From: Microlunatus soli
GTDB lineage: Bacteria; Actinomycetota; Actinomycetes; Propionibacteriales; Propionibacteriaceae
DNA: 64,000 nt
Assembly (NCBI RefSeq): GCF_900105385.1
Contig: NZ_LT629772.1
Coordinates: 4,774,001-4,838,000, forward strand
Direction of reading: 5' to 3'
Positions 26,418 to 34,485 of this stretch are shown piece after piece. Made by a program: the position numbers and the translations under genes. Under the pieces are notes generated by a model, which made no database searches, had not been told where the DNA came from, and saw nothing but the letters and a program-made list of their open reading frames with translations. How positions within the stretch are numbered: position 1 is the first letter of the stretch; every line of letters starts with the position of its first letter.

Positions 26418-26438
26418 TCGGCACGCCGGCAAGGCCGA

Positions 26439-26512
26439 TGGAGCGGGCGGCAAGAATCGAACTCACGTCATCAGCTTGGAAAGCTGAGGCTCTACCACTG
26501 AGCTACGCCCGC
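26439..26512 (-). tRNA. tRNA-Gly (anticodon TCC), with encoded CCA
   Basis: The minus strand reads GCGGGCG-TA-GCTC...GAGC, anticodon stem TCAGC/GCTGA with loop TTTCCAA (anticodon TCC, reads GGA/GGG), then TTCGATT in the T loop and CGCCCGC-T-CCA. The acceptor stem is fully paired. The T stem GTGAG/CTTGC contains two G-U pairs, weaker than in the copy that follows. Two genes with the same anticodon lie 19 bases apart. Confidence 0.93.
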
Positions 26513-26531
26513 AGGGCAAGATCAACAACGG

Positions 26532-26605
26532 TGGAGCGGGCGACGAGAATCGAACTCGCGTAATCAGTTTGGAAGACTGAGGCTCTACCATTGAGCTACG
26601 CCCGC
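26532..26605 (-). tRNA. tRNA-Gly (anticodon TCC), second copy, with encoded CCA
   Basis: The same cloverleaf as its neighbour: acceptor GCGGGCG/CGCCCGC, anticodon stem TCAGT/ACTGA, loop CTTCCAA (anticodon TCC), T loop TTCGATT with a better paired T stem (GCGAG/CTCGT), and CCA encoded. It is transcribed first of the two. Confidence 0.95.
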
Positions 26606-26683
26606 GGGACCGGTCGGTGACTGGCCGACAGACACTGTATCGGTCACGATCGGCCAGGTCGAAATCGGCACGCCGCGATCCGG

Positions 26684-27562
26684 TCATCGAGGAGACGCAC
26701 GTCGGATTCCGTCCAGGATCGCGGCCGTCACCTGCTCCGGTGCATCGATCGGCAGGATGTGACCGGCCTCGGGGATCAGCCGGGCGTCGAGGAGATCGGC
26801 GAACGGAGTCAACTGGTTGCCGGTGGCGTCGCCGACGACTCCGCCACCGAGCGTGGTGACCGGCATCGGCAGCCGTCCCGATCGTGCCCAGGCGTCAACC
26901 CAGGCAGCGTTCTGCGGCAATGCCCGGTAGTGCTCGAACGCGGCGTGCAGACTGTCCCGGCCACGGTAGGCCTCGATGATCACCTCGGCCAGATCTGCCG
27001 GGAAGCCGGTCACCGTGCCGGCGTCCAGGAAGTAGCGCAGGTAGCGGTCCTCGGCTCCGGCCAGGACGTCCTCGGCGAGCCCGTTCGCGGCCTGATGAAA
27101 TCCGAACCACCACGGCGGCCCGGCCGACAGGAATGCCTCCGCGCCCGGCAGCCGACCGATCAGCGACTCCATCAGCGTCAGCGACGCGACCCGGTCCGGT
27201 CGGGAAGCGGCGAGGGCGAAGGCCGGTGCGACGCCGACGTCGAGCGCGACGACGTGAGCCCGCTGGGTATCGGCGGATCGGAGCAGCCCCTCGAGGTCGT
27301 CGGCGAGGCTGATCGCGTCGTAGCCACCCGTCGTGCGCTCGCTGTCGCCCAGCCCGCGCAGGTCGGGAACCAGCACCCGCAGCCCCGCATCTGCGAGTGC
27401 CGGGGCGACGTCACGCCAGATCGCTCGGGTGTGCGGGAAGCCGTGCACCAGCAGCACCGTGTCGCCGGCTCCGAGTGACTCGACGGCCATCGTCACGCCG
27501 GGCAACTGCCTCGACTGCACCGTCGCGCCGGGGATGTGTGGTCGCAGGACCGGCGTGATCAT
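26684..27562 (-). CDS. Alpha/beta hydrolase, epoxide-hydrolase-like
   Basis: A 292-residue hydrolase. HGFPHTRAIWRDVAPAL gives the oxyanion region and PDLRGLGDSERTTGGYD the next conserved block. The nucleophile elbow is ALDVGVAPA, with aspartate instead of serine, as in epoxide hydrolases and haloalkane dehalogenases. The closing histidine is in IPEAGHILPIDAPEQV. AGGAGGACGACC precedes ATG 27562. It diverges from an HxlR regulator, which probably controls it in response to an electrophile. Confidence 0.9.
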   Translation of the reverse strand: MITPVLRPHIPGATVQSRQLPGVTMAVESLGAGDTVLLVHGFPHTRAIWRDVAPALADAGLRVLVPDLRGLGDSERTTGGYDAISLADDLEGLLRSADTQRAHVVALDVGVAPAFALAASRPDRVASLTLMESLIGRLPGAEAFLSAGPPWWFGFHQAANGLAEDVLAGAEDRYLRYFLDAGTVTGFPADLAEVIIEAYRGRDSLHAAFEHYRALPQNAAWVDAWARSGRLPMPVTTLGGGVVGDATGNQLTPFADLLDARLIPEAGHILPIDAPEQVTAAILDGIRRASPR

Positions 27563-27601
27563 GGTCGTCCTCCTGGAAGCTCGACGGTGGAGAGTGATGG
27601 T

Positions 27602-27613
27602 TACTATCGGATA
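27602..27613. promoter_or_regulatory. Probable -10 and operator between the hydrolase and hxlR-type gene
   Basis: TACTAT (27602-27607) looks like a plus-strand -10 for the HxlR gene. The small palindrome TATC-G-GATA (27605-27613) overlaps it and would be well placed for autoregulation. The site is short, so confidence is limited. Confidence 0.4.
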
Positions 27614-27637
27614 CCAGGCAACCGTAGGAGAGCAGCG

Positions 27638-28066
27638 ATGACGGGACAAGAAGGCACGTCGACGCAACCTGGTCACCCACGGGTGACCGCCCATCGGCGA
27701 GGCGACCTCTTCGATCCCGACTGTCCGACCCGGCAGTTGTTGGACCGGGTCGGGTCGAAGTGGACAACGATGGCCGTACTGGTGCTGGCCGGGGAGGAGG
27801 GCGAGGTCAGGTTCGCCGAGTTGCGCCGGCGGATGGCCGGCGTATCCCAGAAGATGCTGACCCAGACCCTGCGGTCACTCGAACGCGACGGACTGCTGAC
27901 CCGGCGGGTGGAGCCCACGACGCCGCCCCGGGTGCACTACGGCCTGACCCGCCGTGGTCGCTCGCTGGCCGGACCGCTGACCGTCCTGAAGGAATGGGCC
28001 GAGACCAACATGGCCGCCGTCGATGATCATGGCCGCCGCTGGGACGAGAGTGCGGCCGCTGGCTGA
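27638..28066 (+). CDS. HxlR-family winged-helix regulator
   Basis: A 142-residue regulator. DPDCPTRQLLDRVGSKWTTMAVLVL is the family N-terminus including the sensing-type cysteine. FAELRRRMAGVSQKMLTQTLRSLERDGLLTR is the winged helix. Many HxlR proteins sense aldehydes, quinones or oxidants through that cysteine. AGGAGAG precedes ATG 27638. It is the likely regulator of the divergent epoxide-hydrolase-like gene. Confidence 0.92.
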   Translation: MTGQEGTSTQPGHPRVTAHRRGDLFDPDCPTRQLLDRVGSKWTTMAVLVLAGEEGEVRFAELRRRMAGVSQKMLTQTLRSLERDGLLTRRVEPTTPPRVHYGLTRRGRSLAGPLTVLKEWAETNMAAVDDHGRRWDESAAAG

Positions 28067-28069
28067 GGG

Positions 28070-28142
28070 TCGGGGCGACGGGACTCGAACCCGCGGTCTT
28101 CTGCTCCCAAAGCAGACGCGCTAGCCACTACGCTACGCCCCG
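28070..28142 (-). tRNA. tRNA-Pro (anticodon TGG)
   Basis: The minus strand gives acceptor CGGGGCG/CGCCCCG with discriminator A, anticodon stem TCTGC/GCAGA and loop TTTGGGA (anticodon TGG, reading CCA and other proline codons). The T arm is GCGGG-TTCGAGT-CCCGT. CCA is not encoded (ACCC follows the acceptor), unlike the two tRNA-Gly genes nearby. Confidence 0.95.
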
Positions 28143-28224
28143 CCATCCGGCGCGAGATCGCGTCGGATGGTGCCCGATGAGTGTAGGGCACGATGCTCCC
28201 GATCAGGGAAACAGTGAGGCTGTG

Positions 28225-29241
28225 TCAGCCGACCAGGGCGAGCAACTGCGGCCGCTGACGTGGGCTCCAGAGCACATCGCGGACCCGATCGATGCCCCCG
28301 ACCGGCCAACGGTCGGCGAGCGCGATCGCTTCGGGGTCGGTCATGGCGTCGCGCAGGGCGCCGGGGAAGTCGCCCCACCGCAGGAGGAACGGGCGGCCCC
28401 AGGCGCCGCCGATCTCGGTCGTCACAGGTTTGGTGATCGCGAGTCGCTCGTGCATCGCGGCGACCTCCCGATAACACTCCAGCAGTGCGTCCTGGCGTTC
28501 CTGCCAATTCGTCGCCTGCTGCACAGCGGTCAGTAATGGGATCATCGTCGGAGCGCACTTCAGACGTGCGAATGCAGTGCCGAACCATTTCGGATACGGC
28601 TCGTACTGGCGTTCGAGTAAAAAGCACAGATGCATCAGGTCGCCGACGATTCGACTGGCGATCACCGCCGAGCCCAGTTCGTCGCCGACATATCCGGTAC
28701 GGCCGACCTGGTTGGCTTCCGGATGGACCCGCCACCAGGCGGCGATCATCAGATACAGCCAGACGTCGTGCGGGTAGTAGGCGAGGCGGTCGCGGATCTG
28801 TTGCAGTCCGATGTCGTCGTGGTGGACCGGCCCGACGGTGAGCATCCGCAGGTTGTTCTCGTTGAGCGTCAGCCAGTCCGCGGCCGACGGCGCCGCCTCG
28901 AGCCCGACTCCCTGACCGACGAGCGAGCCGACGAGGTCCGCGATGCTCTGCACCTGGATGTCTGTCTGGAGCCCGGCGAAAGTATCCGGGATCGCCGATC
29001 GCAGGGCGGCCTCGATCGACGGTCCGTGCTGTCGGTATGCCTCCCCGGCCAGCACCACCTGCACCCGGGCGGTGAAGAAGTGATCGGTGGACATCGGGTC
29101 GTCGAAGCCCTGGACCTCCGAGCCGCGGCCGAGCAGGGCCGCAGCATGGGGGAGGTCGGGGTGGACGCGGTCGAGGGTCGGCGACACGATGTCGCGATAG
29201 AAATCCTGGCTGACGAGTTGGCCGCGGCGGTAGGACGTCAT
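28225..29241 (-). CDS. DUF4037 protein, nucleotidyltransferase-like
   Basis: A 338-residue protein. The N-terminal LLGRGSEVQGFDDPMSTDH has the G-S...D-x-D layout of a nucleotidyltransferase fold. AWWRVHPEANQVGRTGYVGDELGSAVIASRIV and WGRPFLLRWGDFPGAL fit the DUF4037 domain. No function is established; kanamycin-nucleotidyltransferase-like activity has been suggested for relatives. It lies between tRNA-Pro and the AT-rich gap before lysX. Confidence 0.85.
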   Translation of the reverse strand: MTSYRRGQLVSQDFYRDIVSPTLDRVHPDLPHAAALLGRGSEVQGFDDPMSTDHFFTARVQVVLAGEAYRQHGPSIEAALRSAIPDTFAGLQTDIQVQSIADLVGSLVGQGVGLEAAPSAADWLTLNENNLRMLTVGPVHHDDIGLQQIRDRLAYYPHDVWLYLMIAAWWRVHPEANQVGRTGYVGDELGSAVIASRIVGDLMHLCFLLERQYEPYPKWFGTAFARLKCAPTMIPLLTAVQQATNWQERQDALLECYREVAAMHERLAITKPVTTEIGGAWGRPFLLRWGDFPGALRDAMTDPEAIALADRWPVGGIDRVRDVLWSPRQRPQLLALVG

Positions 29242-29268
29242 GGCGATGACATTGCCACGACTTGACCG

Positions 29269-29337
29269 TTGAATTCAATGAAGATCGCGAAACTCGTGCA
29301 GTAAATCCGAGAATGACATCGAGCCACTCATTGAATT
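29269..29337. other. AT-rich intergenic patch with an inverted repeat before lysX
   Basis: The 183 bases between the DUF4037 gene and lysX (29242-29424) are much richer in A and T than their surroundings. They hold the palindrome TTGAATTCAA (29269-29278) and a 10-base inverted repeat AATTCAATGA (29272-29281) / TCATTGAATT (29328-29337). It may carry the promoter and control site of lysX, or be a remnant of foreign DNA. No clear -10/-35 pair could be assigned. Confidence 0.5.
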
Positions 29338-29424
29338 TGTGTATTCCCTTATTCTACAGCAAATTCGGGTCGCGCGGTCGTTGATTTGTCGGGTTGTCGT
29401 CCGATCGTGTGACAGGCTGGTCAG

Positions 29425-32400
29425 GTGAGCTTGACCCGACCTCGGAGCCGGAACCCGGATGCCCGCCGGCGCGCGATGGTGCCGGCACGATTCCCTCGAC
29501 TGCCGTACATCGCCTCCCGGTTCCTCTATGTGGCCGCCGCGATCCTGATTCTGCAGGTCGTGTTCCCTGCCGTCCCGCTGTTCCGGCTGCTGGCACGCGT
29601 CTACTCGACGCTGCTGCTGCCGATCGATTCGGTCGGCCTGGGCAGTGCGGTGTTCCTGCTGATCATCGCCTCCGGGGTGAACCGGCGTAAGCGGGTCGCG
29701 TGGGTGGTGCTGATGATCACGCTGCTCGGCTGGACGGTGATCCTGCTCGGGTTCGCGCTGGTGTTCCTGCTGGTCGTCGTGTCCGGAGAAGGGGCCCGGA
29801 CCGACACCATCACCTTGATCAAACTGCTGGTGAACGTGCCGCCGATGATCTTCGTCACCGGGTTGCTGTTCCTCTATCGCGGCGAGTTCCGGGCGCGTCG
29901 TCGTCGCGGCAACGTCCGCCGCGCCGTGCTCACCCTGGTGCTCGGTCTGCTGGTCGCCTTCGGCATCGGCGCCCTGCTGGTCAACCTGTTCCCCGGCTCG
30001 ATCGCGCCGCGCGGCCGGCTGCCGTGGCTGGCGCGGCAGGTGTTCAAGATCGATGCCGACGACCTGCCGCCGATCCACCAGGGGCCGCCGTTGTGGACCT
30101 CGACCGTGACCGGCGTCTTCGTCGCCGCGGCGTTGATCGCGGCCCTGGTGGTGCTCACCCGGTCGCAGTCCCGGTCGGCCTATCTCGCCGCGGTCGACGA
30201 ACGAACGATCCGCGGTCTGCTGCGCGACGTCCCGACCGATTCACTCGGCTACTTCGCCACCCGCCGGGACAAGTCGGCGGTCTTCGCATCCGACGGCCGG
30301 TCGGCGATCACCTACCGGGTCCAGCTCGGCGTCTGTCTGGCCAGCGGTGATCCGCTCGGTCCGCCGCAACGCTGGCCGGCGGCGATCGGTGCCTGGCTGC
30401 GACTGGTCCAGGAGTACGGCTGGACGCCGGCGGTGATCGGCGCCGGTGAGGACGGTGCCGCCGCCTACGCGGCCGCCGGGATGCGGGTGATCAGGATCGG
30501 CGACGAGGCGATCCTGGAGTCGGACAACTTCAACCTCCAGCAACGTGAGCTCCGCCCGGTCGCACAGGCCGTCCGGCGACTGGAACGGCGCGGTTACCAG
30601 GTCCGGATCCGCCGGCACGGCGACATCGCTGCCGACGAGATGGGTCGGATCGCCGACCTCGCCGACGGCTGGCGCGAGACCGAGGAGGAGCGGGGTTTCT
30701 CGATGGCGCTCGGCCGGCTCGGCGATCCCGCCGACTCCGACTGCATGCTGGTCGAGGCGCTCTTTCCCGCCGACCATCCGGCGGCGGCCGGTGGGCCGCC
30801 GGGTGGTGTGGTCGCCGGCCTGCTGTCCTTCGTCCCGTGGGGGCCGGACGGACTGTCGCTGGACGTGATGCGGCGTCATCCGGACAGTGACAACGGGATC
30901 ACCGAGCTGATGGTCAGCCGGCTGCTGCTCGGCGGGCCGGACCTCGGCATCCGAAGGGTATCGCTGAACTTCGCGGTCTTCCGTTCCGCCTTCGAGGAGG
31001 GGGCACGGATCGGCGCCGGCCCGATTCTGCGGCTCTGGCGACGCTTCCTGCTGGTCGCCTCGCGCTGGTGGCAGATCGAGTCCCTCTACCGCTCCAATGT
31101 GAAGTACAACCCGACCTGGGTGCCGCGTTTCCTGTGTTATTCCACGGCCGGCGACATTGCGCTGGTCGGGCTCGCCTCGGGTGTCGCCGAGGGTTTCATC
31201 GACCTGCCCGACTTCCTGGCTCCCGCACCGGCCGTCCTGACCTCCGACGACGAACCGCGAGCCTTGCCGGCGGCGCCGGCGGCGGACGAGTCGCCGGCAC
31301 GAGTGCCGGAACAGATCCGGCAGCGGTTGGCGGTCCGCCAGCAGCTGATCGACGACGGCATCCAGCCCTATCCGGTCGGCTACGCCGTCGACACCAGCTG
31401 CGGGCAGTTGATCACCGGCAGATCGGCCGGCGTGGCCGGTCGGGTGTTGGCCGTCCGTGATCATGGCGGGATCATCTTCGCCACCGTGCAGGACGGGACC
31501 GGGCGTGGCCAACTGATGCTGACCAGGGACGGGGTCGGTGATCATCAACTGGACGCGTTCCGGCGGCAGATCGACCTCGGTGATCACCTCGGGGCTGCCG
31601 GCGAGGTGATCGTCTCCGACCGGGGTGAGGTCACCTTGTCGGTGGCGAGCTGGCAGCTGACGGCCAAGTCACTGCGACCACTGCCGGACCAGCATCGAGG
31701 ACTCGCCGCCGAGACCAAGGTCCGGCAGCGTTACCTGGATCTGATCACCGATCCTGCCGCTGCCCGCCGGGTCACCGCCCGATCCGCCGCGATCCGCGCG
31801 GTCCGGGACGGCCTACTGGCACGGGGATTCCTCGAGGTTGAGACCCCGATCCTGCAGACCGTGCACGGCGGCGCCAACGCTCGGCCGTTCCACACCCACA
31901 TCAATGCCTACAACCTCGACCTGTATCTACGGATCGCCCCGGAGCTGTATCTGAAGCGGCTGATGGTCGGCGGGTTGGACCGGGTGTTCGAGATCGGCCG
32001 CAACTTCCGCAACGAGGGTGCCGACGCCACCCACAATCCCGAGTTCACGATGCTGGAGGCCTATCAGGCCTACGGCGACTACACGTCGATGCGGGTGATC
32101 GCCCGACAGTTGATCATCGACGCCGCCCGCGCGGCCCTCGGCCGTACGGTCATCGCCGGTGTCGATCAGGCAGGGAATCGGCGCGAGGTCGAACTGGACA
32201 CCGACTGGCCGGTGATCACCGTCAACGACGCGATCGGCGCCGCACTCGGCGAGTCGGTCACCGCCGACACCGAGCAGCAGACGTTGATCGGTTACGCCGA
32301 GCAGTTGGGGATCGCGATCGATCCGCGGTGGGGTCGTGGTGCGGTGCTGCTGGAGCTGTACGAGCATCTGGTCGAGGCCCGTACGGTCGAGCCGACCTTC

Positions 32401-32754
32401 TATTCCGACTTCCCGGCCGAGGTGTCGCCGCTGACCCGGCAGCATCGGGTCGACCCGCGGCTGGCCGAGCGCTGGGATCTGGTCGCCTTCGGCGCCGAGA
32501 TCGGCACGGCATACTCGGAGTTGGTCGACCCGCATCTGCAGCGGGCTCGGCTGACCGCCCAGTCGCTGCAGGCGGCCGGCGGTGACCCCGAGGCAATGGA
32601 ACTGGACGAGGACTTCCTGGTGGCACTGGAACACGGCATGCCGCCCAGCGGGGGACTCGGGATGGGACTGGACAGACTGGTGATGCTGCTGACCGAGAGC
32701 AACATCCGCGACGTCATCGCGTTCCCGCTGGTGCGCCCGCGAGCCGGCCGATGA
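29425..32754 (+). CDS. lysX: Bifunctional lysyl-phosphatidylglycerol synthase / lysyl-tRNA synthetase
   Basis: An 1109-residue fusion. Residues about 20-250 carry several membrane helices. Residues about 260-610 are the DUF2156/MprF domain that transfers lysine from Lys-tRNA to phosphatidylglycerol (SDNFNLQQRELRPVAQAVRRLE; FSMALGRLGDP; SLNFAVFRSAFEEG). From about 620 comes an OB-fold anticodon domain and a class II lysyl-tRNA synthetase core, with motif 2 RNFRNEGADATHNPEFTMLEAY and motif 3 GLGMGLDRLVMLLT near the end. It makes its own Lys-tRNA for membrane modification, giving resistance to cationic peptides, as in mycobacteria. GTG 29425 is the start. Two coupled genes follow. Confidence 0.96.
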   Translation: MSLTRPRSRNPDARRRAMVPARFPRLPYIASRFLYVAAAILILQVVFPAVPLFRLLARVYSTLLLPIDSVGLGSAVFLLIIASGVNRRKRVAWVVLMITLLGWTVILLGFALVFLLVVVSGEGARTDTITLIKLLVNVPPMIFVTGLLFLYRGEFRARRRRGNVRRAVLTLVLGLLVAFGIGALLVNLFPGSIAPRGRLPWLARQVFKIDADDLPPIHQGPPLWTSTVTGVFVAAALIAALVVLTRSQSRSAYLAAVDERTIRGLLRDVPTDSLGYFATRRDKSAVFASDGRSAITYRVQLGVCLASGDPLGPPQRWPAAIGAWLRLVQEYGWTPAVIGAGEDGAAAYAAAGMRVIRIGDEAILESDNFNLQQRELRPVAQAVRRLERRGYQVRIRRHGDIAADEMGRIADLADGWRETEEERGFSMALGRLGDPADSDCMLVEALFPADHPAAAGGPPGGVVAGLLSFVPWGPDGLSLDVMRRHPDSDNGITELMVSRLLLGGPDLGIRRVSLNFAVFRSAFEEGARIGAGPILRLWRRFLLVASRWWQIESLYRSNVKYNPTWVPRFLCYSTAGDIALVGLASGVAEGFIDLPDFLAPAPAVLTSDDEPRALPAAPAADESPARVPEQIRQRLAVRQQLIDDGIQPYPVGYAVDTSCGQLITGRSAGVAGRVLAVRDHGGIIFATVQDGTGRGQLMLTRDGVGDHQLDAFRRQIDLGDHLGAAGEVIVSDRGEVTLSVASWQLTAKSLRPLPDQHRGLAAETKVRQRYLDLITDPAAARRVTARSAAIRAVRDGLLARGFLEVETPILQTVHGGANARPFHTHINAYNLDLYLRIAPELYLKRLMVGGLDRVFEIGRNFRNEGADATHNPEFTMLEAYQAYGDYTSMRVIARQLIIDAARAALGRTVIAGVDQAGNRREVELDTDWPVITVNDAIGAALGESVTADTEQQTLIGYAEQLGIAIDPRWGRGAVLLELYEHLVEARTVEPTFYSDFPAEVSPLTRQHRVDPRLAERWDLVAFGAEIGTAYSELVDPHLQRARLTAQSLQAAGGDPEAMELDEDFLVALEHGMPPSGGLGMGLDRLVMLLTESNIRDVIAFPLVRPRAGR

Positions 32755-33488
32755 ACCGATCCGCCGTCGCCGTCGCCGCCGCTGCCGCCACCCGACGAGG
32801 ACGCGACCCGCAGCGCACCGGCAGGGCGGCGTGGTCGGTGATCGCGGTGCTGATCCTGGTCAGCTACAACACCCGGATCTGGTGGCAGCCGCTGAACGGC
32901 GACCCGGCGATCCTGCGGGGCTACCTGTCGGAGCTCGCCGCCGCCGACCAGCCGCATCACCTGTTCTTCCGAGCCGGCGATCTGGTCGCCGCCGTGCTGA
33001 TCCTGGTGACGGCGGTCACCGGGCTGGCCCGGGTCGGCCGCGGGGTCGCCCGCCGCTGGTGGGCGGCGGCCTATGCGGGGCTCACGCTGCTGGCGGCCTC
33101 GATCGCCGCCGGGGCGATCTTCCCGATGGATTGCTCGCCGTCGCTGGACCGGTCCTGCGCGGTGGCCGAACACGCCGGCGCGGTGACACCGGCGCATGAC
33201 CTGCACACGCTGGCCGGTGTCGGCGTCGAGATCGGTCTGCTCGGCGCGTTGGTGGCCGGTTCGGTCGCGCTGCGTCGGGTCGGTCGACCCCGGCTCTCCT
33301 GGTTGCTGGTCGCGATGATCGTGATCGAGGTCATCGGGTTGTCGGTGATCACCGGCTTCTTCAGTTTCGGGGTCCGGGCGATCGCCTACCCACAGGTGCT
33401 GACCGTCCTGAACGCGTCGACCGCCGGTGCGCTCGCCGCACTCGGCCAGGCCGTCGCCGCCCTCCATCGGCCGCGAGGTGGTCGGTGA
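32751..33488 (+). CDS. DUF998 membrane protein
   Basis: A 245-residue protein with about six membrane helices and the DUF998 pattern: LSELAAADQPHHLFFRAGDLVAAVL, AGAIFPMDCSPSLD, and HDLHTLAGVGVEIGLLGALV. The FPMDC-S-x3-D and H-D-x-H motifs recur in the family, whose function is unknown. Its ATG overlaps the lysX stop by four bases. It may therefore take part in membrane lipid modification. Confidence 0.87.
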   Translation: MNRSAVAVAAAAATRRGRDPQRTGRAAWSVIAVLILVSYNTRIWWQPLNGDPAILRGYLSELAAADQPHHLFFRAGDLVAAVLILVTAVTGLARVGRGVARRWWAAAYAGLTLLAASIAAGAIFPMDCSPSLDRSCAVAEHAGAVTPAHDLHTLAGVGVEIGLLGALVAGSVALRRVGRPRLSWLLVAMIVIEVIGLSVITGFFSFGVRAIAYPQVLTVLNASTAGALAALGQAVAALHRPRGGR

Positions 33489-34384
33489 CCGACCGGGCGG
33501 TTCCGACCGATCGGCCCGCTCCTACCGACCGGCTCGACGAGTTCGGCGGCCGTCAGGTGCGCTGGCTGCGACGTCCCGGTTCGGGTGTCCCGGTGCTGTT
33601 GCTGGGCGGCTGCGGGGTGCCGTACCCGATGTGGCACGAGGTGCTGGCCGCCAGCCCGGACGCCGACCTGATCCGGATGGATCGGCCGGGGATGTCGGGC
33701 AGCCGCTGGCCGGGCGTGCTGCCGACCCTGGCCGCCGAGGTCGGCACTCTGGCCGGTCTGATCACCGCGGTCGGCGAACCGGTGATCATCGTCGGCCATT
33801 CGATGGCCGGCCCGCACGCCGAGGCCCTGGCGCGCCGGCATCCGACGCTGGTCACCGGGATCGCCTTGCTGGACGGGAGCCTGAGCTGGCGACCACGACC
33901 CAGCCGGGCCGAGCTGGGTTGGCTGGCGGCCAGCCGACTGCTGCGGGTGCGGCCCAAGGTGCCGCTGGTGCCGGAGGTGACCGTGAAACTGCAGCGACAG
34001 CTGGCGGCGGCCCAGAGCGTACGGTCCGATCCGGAGTCGATGGCCGCTCTCAACGACACCTACCGCGATCGGCAGACGCTGGCCATGGTCGCAGCGGAGT
34101 CGGCAGCGTACGGCAGGCAGCTCACCGATCTTGCCCGGCTGCGGAGGTCCGTTCCGATGCCGGAGGTGCCGGTCCTGGTGCTGACCGCCGCCGACGGCGG
34201 ACCGCGGAACTGGGTCGAGGATCAGGCCCGGCTGGCGACCCTGCTCGGCGGTCGGCAACGGGTGCTGCAGCACTGTCGCCATCTCATCATGCTGGATCGC
34301 CCCGACGCGGTCGCACAGGCGATCGCCGACCTGCAGCAGCAGGCGACGACGAACGGGTTTGGCCACCGCGGCGGGCAACCGTAG
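33485..34384 (+). CDS. Alpha/beta hydrolase coupled to lysX
   Basis: A 299-residue hydrolase. VLLLGGCGVPYPMWHEV gives the oxyanion region, MDRPGMSGSRWPG the next loop, and VGHSMAGPHAEALARRHP the nucleophile elbow with S106. VLVLTAADGG precedes the acid residue, and the final histidine is probably in LQHCRHLIMLDRPDAV. GTG 33485 overlaps the DUF998 stop (GTGA). Being the third gene in the lysX operon, it may act on aminoacylated or other membrane lipids, but this is inference. Confidence 0.88.
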   Translation: MTDRAVPTDRPAPTDRLDEFGGRQVRWLRRPGSGVPVLLLGGCGVPYPMWHEVLAASPDADLIRMDRPGMSGSRWPGVLPTLAAEVGTLAGLITAVGEPVIIVGHSMAGPHAEALARRHPTLVTGIALLDGSLSWRPRPSRAELGWLAASRLLRVRPKVPLVPEVTVKLQRQLAAAQSVRSDPESMAALNDTYRDRQTLAMVAAESAAYGRQLTDLARLRRSVPMPEVPVLVLTAADGGPRNWVEDQARLATLLGGRQRVLQHCRHLIMLDRPDAVAQAIADLQQQATTNGFGHRGGQP

Positions 34385-34485
34385 GATTGACAAGGCTCAG
34401 AATCATGTCTGGGCCCGATCAGTTCGTTCGTCTAGTTCCCGCGCCCGGCCCACGACTCTGTCCGGTCGCCTGGAGGAGTAACACT

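Noticed and set aside
34387..34392. TTGACA as the tig promoter -35
   Set aside because: No TANNNT box occurs 16-19 bases downstream, so a promoter cannot be assigned with confidence.
29275..34432. Long antisense open frames opposite lysX and its neighbours
   Set aside because: High GC creates long open frames on the opposite strand. Their translations are glutamine-, arginine- and proline-rich with no domains, whereas the plus-strand frames have clear family motifs.
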